64,000 nt of DNA from Arabidopsis thaliana (lineage: Eukaryota; Streptophyta; Magnoliopsida; Brassicales; Brassicaceae): the NCBI RefSeq assembly GCF_000001735.4, contig NC_003070.9, forward strand, positions 6,572,001-6,636,000, given 5' to 3'. This document shows positions 10,066 to 20,615 of the stretch, piece by piece. Below the pieces are notes generated by a model. It saw nothing but the letters and a program-made list of their open reading frames with translations. It was not told the DNA's origin and ran no database searches. Within the stretch, counting starts at the first letter, position 1, and each line of letters begins with the position of its first letter. Made by a program: the position numbers and the translations under genes.

Positions 10066-11601
10066 TTAATCTATCTGATCCATGGACCCTGTTCCCGCCA
10101 AAATATCCATCCAGGGCGACTCCGGCGGCAGCTCGTGAGTGATGTCTTCTAGATACGCGGGAGAGTTGAAATAAGTAACAGGGTCAATGTTTACGAACTT
10201 TTTCTCTCCAATCAAATCACCAAGGAGAGACAAGTGACCTGTATGCTCATTGAAGATTCTTCTAATGATAGCTTTACGTTCATAATGCTCACCAGCAGCA
10301 ATACGAGCATTGGCCAATCCCTTAAAAGTTATGTAGACCACTGCAGTTTTGGCGTTGAGTCTCTCATTTGGGGGCACCATATCTTCCTTGGTTTCTATCA
10401 CCGCTTTCACAATCTTCAGCTTGGACAGATCGCTCTACAGCAGCAAAACCACACAGTTTTGGAACAACAAAAACCACAAGTTAATGATTATAACCAACAG
10501 TTGCACTGACTCACTCATGGTATGTCATCATTTGATATGCAGAAAAGAAAAACAAGACTTACATCTGAGATTCTGACCTTTTGAATTGCACAGAGTACAA
10601 GTTCCAAATACAGATTAATCCAATCATTGTTTTGCAATTCCGACTCCTTCACCTAAATGAACAAAAAAAAAAAAAAATCACTGCTTAAAAAGAAGAGAAC
10701 AAAAAAAAAGTGTTGTTAATCTATCTTACCGAGTAAAATCGTTTTCTATCATTGAAAGAATCATGTGACGGCCACTGAGGCAACTTATCATCCACTGAAA
10801 AACAATCACAAGGTATGAAGCGCTCGTTGGTGGTCACACCTATGAAACATTATTATTCATCAGCAAGAGTGTTATTTCTATACTTGTATACAAAGAAAGA
10901 AAAAAAGAAAGGAAAGAATGTTTACCTTTAGGTCTAGCAATCGGAACGATTATATTCAACTTGCCGACACTTCGTTCATTAACTAGAACCTGAAAAATTT
11001 GATGCGAACCGCTAACTGAATCTTGTGCAAGCAAAGTGATGTAGTAAGGGGACACCAATGCATGACAGCCTCTTGTTGAATTTCATTACGTACCCGAGCT
11101 TGAAGTTTGTTCCCTGAGAAAGAAGATAAAATAGAATTGTGATCATGTGTACAAGAAACAACCAGCACTGCAGAAGAAAGTTTTCAGGTTGATAGATGAG
11201 AAGATGGAGGAGAAAACAAGGTGTTACCTCCAACATATTGAATCGATGAAGCCCCGCACTAGCATAAAGCTTGACCCAGAGAGGAAGAGGATGGAAACTA
11301 TTAGGCAGTTGACAGTCGTAGGGTATCAGTGCAATGGCACCTGGTGGTGCTTCGATTCCCTCGATATCGAAACACTAATGAAGGGAAACAAAAAAAACTC
11401 ACTAAGTAACAGAACAACAGAAGAAGCTATGAGTGAATAAAGATGAGTTAAAGGGTCAGGGTTGATTTAAAGGAACATGCAAATAGTCCTCCTCTTCAAC
11501 AACTCCAACACATATACCTCGGATTCATTCAGTCGACGCCAGTAATCCCTCGCCGCATGGAGACTTTCATCTCTAGACCCCGAAATCATGGTCCAATCCA
11601 T
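10066..11601 (-). CDS. DUF626 / UPF0725 family protein, exon 3 out of frame
   Basis: Crucifer-expanded family of unknown function. Exons on the minus strand: 11518-11601 (MDWTMISGSRDESLHAARD...), 11228-11374 (CFDIEGIEAPPG..., LWVKLYASAGLHRFNMLE), 10926-11113, 10730-10839 (VTTNERFIPCDCF), 10563-10652 (SELQNNDWINLYLELVLC) and 10066-10434 (ending SPWMDILAGTGSMDQID). Junctions carry GT-AG and agree in phase except inside exon 3. That exon begins in frame as GTNFKLGYVMKFNKRLSCIG. The family continuation PYYITLLAQDSVSGSHQIFQ and VGKLNIIVPIARPKG is in another frame. The exon is 188 nt and would need to be one base shorter or two longer to keep phase. The gene is therefore a pseudogene, a natural null allele or, less likely, spliced differently. 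It corresponds to the locus I recall as At1g19060. Confidence 0.75.
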
Positions 11602-12453
11602 ATTCTGCGGATGCTCTTTTTAATCGATTTTAGGTTATATTTATATTCTTCTTTTTCACCCCCTAAATTCATTTATGGGCTTCTGTTGGGCCTTCTCAAC
11701 TATAAATCCTAATCTTATATTATAAACACCTGAGATTCACAAAATTCTCTAAAGATTGTTTGTTTGTTTGGTTTAATTATTGGGATTTTTTTTTTACAAA
11801 ACGGCTGCGTTTTTCATTCAAAAACTTGACAAACAAAAACACAATCATGTCGTCGTCGTCCATTGCTTTGCTAAAATTCTTTTAACTTTTTCATACCAAA
11901 CACTGAAAAAACACTCAACAACAACAACATGCGTATTTTAACTGAAATATTTCTTCGTCTTCTTCTTCTACTACTACTACTATGGGTTTTTGAAACAACG
12001 TGTTATGGGTTTTTAAAGGGACTTATTGAGAAGAGTTTTAACGAAATAACAAATGTTTTCCATATAGCATGGCTGCATGGATAAACTCATAAAAGTGTTG
12101 AGAGCATAGATAAAAGAAAACTATAACAGTGTATTAGGCAATGTTTTAATGGGCCTTGTACTGTGAATAAAATGGGCCCAGTTAAAAAAAGAAGAGTCCC
12201 ACGTGTACCCTCTCTTTTCTTCTTCATCTACACATAGGTTTTGCAGAGTAGCATCGAGAGAGAAAATTTTCTGCAAATTTGGAATCTTAAAGTTAAGAAA
12301 ATTTATTTTCTTCGAAAGGTGAATCTATTCCTCTGTCGTATCGTCTAAAAGCTGGTAATTTGTGTTTCTTCTCTTCAAATTTTCTATATTTCTTCAGATT
12401 CTCACACCATTTTTGTTCTTAATAGAATTTGATTGGGGTAATTTGGTCAAAGG
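11602..12453. other. Divergent intergenic region between the DUF626 and F-box genes
   Basis: About 850 bases without a gene. It must hold the minus-strand promoter of the DUF626 gene and the plus-strand promoter and leader of the F-box gene. CCCACGTG occurs near 12200. The leader probably starts around 12230-12260 and may contain a short intron, with an AGGTGAATC donor near 12318. No other structure is visible. Confidence 0.4.
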
Positions 12454-12705
12454 ATGGATAGGATCAATGGTCTATCAGATGAGATAATCTGCCACATTCT
12501 ATCTTTCCTTCCGACAAAAGAGTCTGCTTTAACATCTGTCCTGTCAAAACGATGGCGTAATCTGTTTGCCTTGACACCGAATCTTCATTTAGTTGATGAT
12601 GATCTAGAAGTGGGTGGTTGTGGACAAACCCTCATCGATTTTGTGGATAGAGTATTGGCTGTGTCAAGCAATTTGCCCATTAGGGAGTTTTCAATAAAAT
12701 GTTGA
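12454..12705 (+). CDS. Truncated F-box protein (83 aa)
   Basis: F-box proteins are substrate adaptors of SCF ubiquitin ligases. The frame starts [20 protein letters not shown] and continues [18 protein letters not shown], a canonical F-box of the FBD/LRR class, then [24 protein letters not shown]. Family members normally continue for 300-400 residues with leucine-rich repeats and an FBD domain, none of which follow. The frame closes with TGT TGA exactly where a 17-bp inverted repeat begins, so the truncation may come from that insertion or rearrangement. The remnant might still bind SKP1 but lacks a substrate-binding region. The next gene, PSF3, starts 382 bases downstream. Confidence 0.8.
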
Positions 12706-12808
12706 ACACAATTTGAATTTTCATAGGGTAAGGAAGGAGGTAAGGGCAGAGAGGAGGGAAAGTATGGGTCTTTAGAGGTTGACGATAAAAAAAAATTCAA
12801 ATTGTGTT
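12705..12808. repeat. Perfect 17-bp inverted repeat around a 70-bp loop
   Basis: AACACAATTTGAATTTT at 12705-12721 pairs perfectly with AAAATTCAAATTGTGTT at 12792-12808. The 70-base interior is purine-rich (GGTAAGGAAGGAGGTAAGG). The left arm overlaps the F-box stop codon. It may be a short terminal-inverted-repeat element or a hairpin made during the loss of the rest of the F-box gene. No target duplication is evident. Confidence 0.7.
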
Positions 12809-13086
12809 TGATTACATAAATTTACTTACTGAATGAGTAGATTTAACAGCCATTTGTGTTAACTACAAGAGAGAGGTTTTATGCATTTGGACTTCACTGT
12901 TACTGTTCTAAACTCTCTAGATGTTGAATTGTTTTTGTAAATCTGAAATCTCAGATTTGAGTCTGACAATGTCAATGTCAATCTATTAAGAGGTTGATTT
13001 TTGAGTGTCTTTTGGTTTGTTTTTAACTCCCCGCAGACCGCGAATTTAATCTCAAGGTTAAGGTGGTGTGGAATCAGCCTTAGGGG

Positions 13087-14308
13087 ATGGCGAAGTACTT
13101 TGACATTGATGACATACTTATAGAGGAAGAGGTCACCTTTATTCTCCAATAGCTTTGCTTTAGACTCTCTTTATCAACTAAGAAATCTGATCTCTATTGT
13201 TACCTTGTTGCAGTTTGTACCGGTTTTATTCCATAAAACAGCAAACGGAGTGACTATTGATCCAAGTGCAGAAACAAATTGTGTCAGTCTTCTCATTCCT
13301 AGTGCAAAAGTTTGTAATGGATATATCATATTTTCCTTTCTGATATGATTTTTGTGAGATTTTCTGGTGCAGGCTGAACAAGGCTCTAAAGTTGAACTTC
13401 CCTTCTGGCTTGCTCATGAGTTGCATCTGAGGCAAGCTGTTACCATAAACCTTCCTCCCTGTTTTGACCAAAAGTAAGCATTCTGTAGCTTAACTGTAGT
13501 GTTGGCATTGTGTATTTTCAAGGATGGAGTAATGTCGAAAATCTAGATTGTCAATTTGATTCTCTTTCTTTCTTTCTTTCTTTTTCTTCTGCATCCATGG
13601 TCAGATGTCCTTTAAGCAGTTGCTTCTTTTGCCCTGTAACAGTCTTTTTATGGCTTTGTTTGTTTTGTGCAGGACGAGGCTTGAAGTTCAGGCTGATGCT
13701 GCATACGTCGATCTTAGATCGCGATGTCCATACTTTTATGAATTTGGATGCAAGATAGAGCCACTGTGAGTTCCTCCTTTTAAGACTCTGTCCACTCACT
13801 TCCCTTTCATTTTGATGTTGTCTTATCTCTTGGCTTCAAGAACAAAAGTGTCTAATTTTTGAGGCAGATGAAAACTCGATTATTACAGTGTCTGGATTAA
13901 AGTAAAGCTATTTTCTGTGGTGGTAATCATACTGATTTTTGGTCTAAACAGGGTCACAGATAGAACACTGGGGATCTTGCTATCGACTGCGTTTAAGATC
14001 AGATACAAAGAGGCACTGACAAAAGTATACACAGCAGCTCACATAACAGCTTCCAAGTACTTGTCGTTTTTAACAAAAGAAGAAACAAACTGTAAGCCTT
14101 TATGTTTTGAACTCTAATGGTAGTGAATTTAGTGTTTAACCATCTCAAGCTTGTACCAAAATGAACAATCTGTTTTTGTTTCTGTGTTCTTTTTGAAGTG
14201 TATGAAGCAGCTCACTTGTCGATGACAGCCTTCAAGAAGTGGAGAACAGGTGGTCCTAGATTCCAGAGAGCTTCAATACTCGGAAGAAAACGCAAGGATT
14301 CTAATTAA
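13087..14308 (+). CDS. PSF3: GINS complex subunit PSF3 (TITAN10-like)
   Basis: PSF3 is a subunit of the GINS tetramer, which with CDC45 and MCM2-7 forms the replicative helicase in the nucleus. Six coding exons: 13087-13131, 13214-13282, 13373-13473, 13673-13765, 13952-14091, 14199-14308. All are GT-AG with consistent phase, giving 185 codons plus stop, the normal family size. The N-terminus MAKYFDIDDILIEEE begins the beta-rich B domain. The core follows with VELPFWLAHELHLRQAVTIN and YFYEFGCKIEPL, then the alpha-helical part (YKEALTKVYTAAHITASKYL, AAHLSMTAFKKWR). The basic C-terminus ends GRKRKDSN. Arabidopsis has a paralogue elsewhere; this copy appears intact. The start is chosen because it gives the conserved N-terminus directly before the first donor. 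Confidence 0.93.
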
Positions 14309-15588
14309 GTTCCCTAAAACTCTTTATCCTCATCCTTACCAAGAGGGTGATTGTGTTATATTAGTTATAACATGTCAAAATGATGCAATGGCAACATATT
14401 ATGGTCTGAATCAAATTGCAAATCCTTTTGTGTTATGTTCTCTTCAGTAAACTCAAAATCATATCCAGATGGTGTTATCAGTTATGCCATATGATCCAGT
14501 TACGTTCAAAATTGATCATTCGTTCTCTATAATTTTATTCAATTCTTCAAAAATATTGAATTATAGATTAACCAAAATTTTCCACTTCAATTTATGGAAT
14601 CATTCTCTTCTGCTTCGTTTAAAATTATAATATTTCTTTTCCCCGGAACAGATTCAGATTAAGAACACCAAATCCAACACAACAAATAAAAGAAAGTATA
14701 TAGTAGAAGGGCTCATATCAAGTGTAACTTGGAAGGACCGTCATCGAGGGAAATGGGATGAAAGAAAGAACCCTAAATCAAAAAGGGGAAAAAAACATTT
14801 ATCAAATGTTATTTCTCCTTCGATTTCAATTTGAGTTTTTTTTCTCCATGCCATGAGAGTTTTGTTCACACTCCTCTCTAAAGCCTCTCTCTTTTTAATC
14901 AACTTATAAGATTCCGAACAAAGCATTTTTTTCTTTCTCTGCCTTTCATCGCTTACGTGGAGAAGAAGTCATGGAGAAAGCTTTATCGAATAGTGTCGTA
15001 TCTTCCTCTAAGCTATGCCCTTCGTATGTTACCTTTTACCTTTGAGTCTCCTCGCTGGCTTCTAGTCAAAGGAGATTCAATAGTCTTTTCGATTAGTTAC
15101 TATCCATACTAATTTACAAGGAATTTGATTAATACATGTTAAATTTAAGTATATGTACTGTAAAAACAATAACACATGTAAAAATAATTTTGTTAAGTTT
15201 CTTTTTGGTTAATTATTTTTTTTCAATATATATAGACATATATATTAGTATATGTAAATTTGTTTTCTTATTCTACTTTTTTTATTTTTTTAAGAAAATA
15301 AAAATATTATCTTAAATAACAAAAGTAAACATCTAATAATTAGATCTGACATATGTTAGGATTTTATGAGTTACCAACTTTAAAAACCATATTTTATATA
15401 ATAAGATATATATATATATATATATATATATGTTTAAAAAATCTTTATTCCAAACAGTTTATAATTTAAATTAGTTCGATACTGATCAAATTTATTGTAG
15501 TGACTTATTTATTTAATTCAGTATTTGATGACCAATTAATTAATTGCAACCGTAATTGTAATGAACTCTTTTTATTTGCCGGCATTAA
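14309..15588. other. Intergenic AT-rich DNA between PSF3 and the TFIIF-like relic
   Basis: Holds the PSF3 3' region and low-complexity sequence, including a (TA)n run at about 15406-15432. A short ATG frame at 14971 ([18 protein letters not shown]) precedes CTTCGTATG. It could be a lost first exon of the following relic but matches nothing I know. No RNA gene is seen. Confidence 0.35.
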
Positions 15589-17181
15589 ACCAAAGGTACA
15601 AAGTCAAGAAGCTTGCTCGACTTGTAGAGTCGTTCCCACGCACTTGCATGTGGTAATCTTTTCAAGAGTTTTCGAAGTTAGAATCTAAAAGCATCTCCGA
15701 TGGAGAGAGCCTCCATGATTTCTCTCCATTTTCTAAGTATAATTTTTTTTTAAATTGTTAGAAGAAAACTTTAGTTTTTTCTTTTTTTTTCATATTCCAA
15801 TGATAGTTCTCTTAATGAAGTTCCCAGAAGAAGAAAAAATATTATTTGAAAATTATTTTATTTCTTTATTTCATAAAATTTAATAATCATTGTAATTAAC
15901 AAAATATTAAGCATACATTATTTTGAAATATTTTAAAATAGATATGAAAAAAAACAGAATATATTATTGAATTGTTGATCGAGTAATTGATCAAAGCATT
16001 GTTCTATGATATCATCGAATAAACTACTAGACGAAGAAGTCATATCGTTTGATAGCTTGTAGTATAAAAGAATAGAGAACAAGAAATTTAATGAATGAGA
16101 AAGAAATAAGTCTCCATTTGAAAAGAAAAAAATACGCGTCCAATCACAAAATAACACGTGACAAGATCCCTCAAATTATCAAAGCTCTCTAGAGAAAGTA
16201 GGGTCTCTCAATTATAATGAGTTTAGATTTATTTTTTTAAAATAAATGTACTCTCAAATTTTTTGAAAAAAACTCTCCATTGGAGTTACTCTAACAAAGT
16301 TAGTGTGGTTGGTGCAATCAGGAATATAATCTTTGTCTTTGCTCACCCGATGAGAGTAAAAAGTACTTCGCTGCAACATTCCAGAATGGTACTCTGGATT
16401 TTGCAAACGACCATCAATGGTCTCTTAATAGACAATCACAAACTTCTAATGCTAACGCTATTAATACGGATAATTTGAACAAATACCCTTGGATCTTGGA
16501 GAACCAATCCGGGATCAAATACCAATGAACTCGGGAGGAGGATGGTTCGTTTGTCGTTATTCCTTGTTCAAATTGGTATGGGCGACGACAATGCTTTCTT
16601 CTTTTTGGTGATTAGGCAGTGAAAGTGACTTTCCCTTTTCTTGTTTTATAGGTTTGGGTTTGCTCATGGTTCCCGACGGTCCTCAGCCTACGACTGAACA
16701 AGTTGAAGAAACCATGGAGAAATATTGTGAACAAGGTGACAAGAAAATTGAGGAAATCAACAAGCGCTTGAGGACGGGCCAGAGAAAACCAATATCCACT
16801 AGTGAGAATATTGAGAAAGGTAAAAGCAGTTCAAGAAATTCGATTTGTTCATCGTGAAACTCTCTTTAGTGGAATGAAAATTCGTTTTCTTCATCTTTAA
16901 TGGAATGTAACTTTGTAGGAGAGCACTGGGATCATGACACTAGTTGCTCGGATGATGAGGATGTTGGTGATACTGAAAGCTATCATGTTCCAAGTGCAAT
17001 GAGGGTAAGTCTTTTTCAAATATACAACTTGCTAAAATGATATCTTACGAAAGTTAAAAGCATGCTATATATGTGAATATAGGATTTTCTAGATATAGAT
17101 AGCGAGGCATTCCTTAGCAATTCAGGTAGAGACATGAAGAACATTCTTAACAAGGTCAAGGAATCTGAGAAAAAAGTCCAG
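15589..17181 (+). pseudogene. Degenerate TFIIF alpha-subunit (RAP74)-like gene
   Basis: Several exon-like blocks resemble plant TFIIF-alpha, a general factor binding RNA polymerase II. Block 1, about 15600-15653: EACSTCRVVPTHLHV, like the second half of the N-terminal zinc ribbon. Block 2, from 16321: EYNLCLCSPDESKKYF, NGTLDFANDHQWSLNRQ, then LNKYPWILENQSGIKYQ followed by in-frame TGA 16526-16528; after the stop the frame continues GSFVVIPCSNWYG, matching the family order (EYN..., NYF, WSL, KPWILED, FVAIPAGSWYN). Block 3, 16653-16820: a helical EQVEETMEKYCEQGDKKIEE region. Block 4, 16919-17004: acidic EHWDHDTSCSDDEDVGD. Block 5, 17083-17181: SNSGRDMKNILNKVKESEKK, like the SKSGKELKKLLGK motif. 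The C-terminal winged helix is absent. A Harbinger-type element separates blocks 1 and 2. The family assignment rests on remembered sequence. Confidence 0.6.
15689..16291 (-). mobile_element. Non-autonomous PIF/Harbinger-type DNA element (603 bp)
   Basis: The left end AAGCATCTCCGATGGAGAG and the complement of the right end GAGTAACTCCAATGGAGAG form imperfect terminal inverted repeats of about 20-25 bp. TAA at 15686-15688 and TAA at 16292-16294 directly flank them, the 3-bp duplication typical of PIF/Harbinger elements. On the minus strand ATG at 16043 begins a short frame MTSSSSSLFDDIIEQCFDQL, resembling the Ser-rich then acidic start of plant Harbinger transposases. It stops after 36 codons, so the element is probably an internally deleted derivative. 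It lies inside the TFIIF-like relic and must be younger than that gene's arrival here. Confidence 0.75.
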
Positions 17182-17559
17182 GTAACTTATCTCTGCTCTG
17201 GTTTGTTTGATGAGATAAGTTCAGAGTCTTTCTTATTCGAGAAAAGGTTTATCTAAGAGCTATGTGTGGGAGTTGAAGAATTCTGTTTACTACTTGTTTT
17301 GTTTCCTTGTGTTGGTTTAATCTAGAACAACTTTGCTTGTTGTTTGTTTTTTCTGTTTGATATTTATCTCTGTCTTATTCTATGCTTTTCATGGAAGCAA
17401 ATTTGATGAGAATACTCCCATCATTTGTGGTTGAGAAAGCCTTATTTAGATCTTGTTTCATGAACGTTGGGGTTGACCAACGAACAAAATACTTCTGTTT
17501 TGAATCTGGGTTTATGTTTTTTTTTTTTTTATACTCATCAATTAAATAATAATTAAAAA

Positions 17560-17762
17560 GAAAAAAAGTAGGAGAGAAAGAGAGAAAAGTGGAGAGACGT
17601 TTCTGGCAGGAGAGACGATTCTCAGCATTTATTGAGAGTTGTCATTCAACTAATGGTTCATTTACTTCAAACTAATTAAAATATATTAATTTGATTAAAA
17701 TATTAATTTATTTATTTTTTGAGATACTCTCTACCACTTTTGCCGATGGAGATGCTCTCAGT
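17560..17762. mobile_element. One-ended transposon fragment
   Basis: The complement of the right end reads GAGCATCTCCATCGGCAAAA, similar to the Harbinger terminal repeat at 15689 and to the common plant GAGCATCTCCAATGG ends. The matching left end is not found. The interior has GGAGAGA-rich text at about 17568-17630 followed by AT-rich sequence. It is either a truncated relative of the upstream element or a chance end. The rest of 17182-18349 shows no gene and must include the CRK1 promoter and leader. Confidence 0.4.
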
Positions 17763-18349
17763 TTCTGTGTGTTTGGTAACTTGGAAAGCCAAATTCTGGC
17801 ACTGCAAAAGCTTATTTAAACAAGTATATTTCAGGAAAAAGGAAGCGGGAGAGGGGAGCCCAGTACTTGAGGACAGGAGAAGGATTGATTGTACATAAAT
17901 CTCTTTCTTTTTTGATTGCCTACAAAATCGGCTTCGGGACTAAAATTAGAACTCCATTGGAGAATGAGTTAGTCAAAAAAAAATTCCCTAAATTAAGACA
18001 AATGCAAGCACAAGAGAAGCAAAATCTCTCTGTCTCTTCTCTGAATTCAAAACAAAGGTTTTTCAATCTGTCAAAGCTCACAATGAACCGAAATTACAGA
18101 GAGATTGACTCGTCTTCTTCGATTTTTCTTATCTCCTTTTACGACAAAGTACCTAATCCACCTTCTCCACCCACTCGCCGTTGTGGAGAGGGAGAGACAC
18201 CCGGCGGAGTTGGAGTGGGTGGAGGAAGAAGAAGAAGACGAGAGCAGAAACAGAGGATTCATCGATGTTATACTCTATCAAAAATTGCAGATTTGCATAT
18301 GGAAAGACTTCTTCTTCACGATTCATGATCACACGTCGTCCGATTTCTG

Positions 18350-20615
18350 ATGCAAATTTGTGCTTCGATCGCTCAATTCCTCGCTTGGGTTTCATTCCTT
18401 GTACTATTAGCGACGGTGGGCTCTTCTTCTTCTTCGGAATCTCTCCTAAATTGTCAACCTTTAGATCACCACCTTGTAAACCCTAGTCGTCTGCTTGGTT
18501 TCCTCAGAGCAATGTCTTCCGTCAATGATTTCATAACCAACGACAAGCTTTGGGTCGTTTCTTCCATCACCGATGTATCTCCACCTATCTATGTGTTTCT
18601 ACAGTGCAGAGAAGATCTCTCTGTTTCCGATTGTCGACATTGCTTCAACGAGAGCAGATTGGAGCTCGAGAGAAAATGTTCGGGTTCCGGTGGTCGAATC
18701 CATAGTGATAGATGCTTCTTACGGTTTGATGATCGAGATTTCTCTGAGGAATTTGTTGATCCTACATTTGATAAAGCTAACTGTGAGGAAACAGGGACAG
18801 GGTTTGGAGAATTTTGGAGATTTCTTGATGAGGCTTTGGTGAATGTAACTTTAAAGGCTGTTAAAAATGGAGGGTTTGGTGCAGCTTCAGTGATTAAAAC
18901 CGAGGCCGTGTATGCATTGGCTCAGTGTTGGCAAACACTTGATGAGAACACGTGTCGAGAGTGTTTGGTTAATGCTAGATCGAGCTTGAGAGCTTGTGAT
19001 GGACATGAAGCTAGAGCTTTTTTTACTGGGTGTTACTTGAAGTATTCTACACACAAGTTCTTTGATGATGCTGCAGAACATAAACCTGACGCTGGTATGA
19101 AACATTATGAATGTTGACTTGACATCACTCTTAAGAGCTTATTCACACATGGATCTTGTGTTTCTTTCTTGTGCAGATCAGAGAAACTTTATAAGGTCAT
19201 CGTTTTTTCCACATTTGAGTGATCGTGATGTTACGAGATTAGCAATTGCTGCGATTTCGTTGTCGATTCTTACTTCTCTTGGAGCCTTTATCAGTTACAG
19301 ACGGGTTTCAAGGAAAAGAAAAGGTATACTGTGACTAAAATATCTTACAACACCAAATATATGTATGAGGTTCCTTGTCTCGTTGATTCATGATCTTTTC
19401 TTGTTTAGCTCAAGTTCCATCGTGTGTAAATTTCAAATACGAGATGCTTGAGAAAGCGACCGAGTCTTTCCATGACTCTATGAAACTAGGCCAAGGAGGG
19501 GCCGGTTCTGTATACAAAGGGATTCTTCCAGTGGCAGAATCGTTGCAGTCAAAAAGCTCTTCTTTAACACACGTGAATGGGCAGATCAATTCTTCAACGA
19601 AGTGAATCTGATCAGCGGAGTTCAACACAAGAACCTTGTGAGACTACTTGGTTGCAGCATTGAAGGTCCCAAAAGTCTTCTTGTCTATGAATATGTTCAT
19701 AACAGAAGCCTTGATCAAATCCTTTTCAGTAAGTTGCAGCATCTTCTATAAACTTAAGTCATTTATCGAATCCATCATGTTAACTTTGTTATTTGAATTG
19801 CAGTGAAGAACACAGTCCATATTTTGAGCTGGAAGCAACGGTTTAACATCATTATAGGAATATCAGAAGGTCTAGAATACCTTCACAGAGGATCTGAAGT
19901 AAAAATCATCCATAGAGACATCAAAACCAGCAATATTCTCCTTGATCGAAACCTAAGTCCCAAAATAGCTGATTTTGGACTCATACGTTCCATGGGCACT
20001 GACAAAACGCAAACCAATACTGGAATTGCTGGAACACTGTAAGTGTGTGTGTACTTCTCGATCAATTCTTCTTTTAGAGTATAAAGTTTTGGAAATTGAT
20101 GTTGTTCTTTGGAACTGTAGTGGTTATCTGGCTCCTGAATATCTGATCAAAGGCCAATTAACAGAGAAAGCTGACGTTTACGCATTTGGAGTTCTTATCA
20201 TCGAGATAGTAACTGGCAAGAAAAATAACGCATTCACGCAAGGAACTAGCTCGGTTTTATACTCTGTAAGTAATATTTGTTTCCATGTTAAGTCGCAGAT
20301 ATAAGATACACTCACAATCAGTTAACTCTATCATGGCTTTGTCATGACTTGTTGGAATAGGTATGGGAACATTTTAAAGCAAACACTTTAGATCGCTCTA
20401 TCGATCCTCGGTTGAAAGGGAGTTTCGTAGAGGAAGAGGCCTTGAAGGTTCTTCAAATCGGATTGTTGTGTGTTCAATCTTCTGTAGAGTTGAGACCGTC
20501 AATGTCTGAGATAGTCTTCATGTTACAGAACAAAGATAGTAAATTTGAATATCCGAAACAGCCTCCGTTCTTGAGTGCCAGTGTTCTAATGCCAGATGAG
20601 GAGACTAGAGTCTGA
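18350..20615 (+). CDS. CRK1: Cysteine-rich receptor-like kinase CRK1/RKF2, kinase exon frameshifted
   Basis: DUF26 receptor kinase of the plasma membrane. Exons: 18350-19094, 19177-19323, 19409-19728, 19804-20038, 20121-20265, 20361-20615. A signal peptide ([15 protein letters not shown]) is followed by two DUF26 domains with C-x8-C-x2-C motifs, [13 protein letters not shown] and [13 protein letters not shown]. Exon 2 carries a transmembrane helix ([20 protein letters not shown]) and a basic stop-transfer. Exon 3 starts the kinase: [14 protein letters not shown]. Just after this, at about 19530-19533, the frame breaks. The expected [16 protein letters not shown] with the catalytic Lys is one frame off, and exon 3 is 320 nt where phase needs 321, so one base is missing. 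Later parts are intact: [23 protein letters not shown] and a normal tail. As written, translation stops at about 19603-19605. This is a natural allele, sequencing error or pseudogene; annotated RKF2 is about 600 residues. Confidence 0.88.

Noticed and set aside
15406-15432. (TA)n tract as a functional element
   Set aside because: Ordinary AT microsatellite in AT-rich DNA; no cruciform-related or gene context beyond proximity to the relic.
18071-18395. Overlapping frames on both strands before CRK1
   Set aside because: They lie in the purine-rich leader (GGAGGAAGAAGAAGAAGACG). No conserved protein or splice logic; best explained as the CRK1 5' leader.
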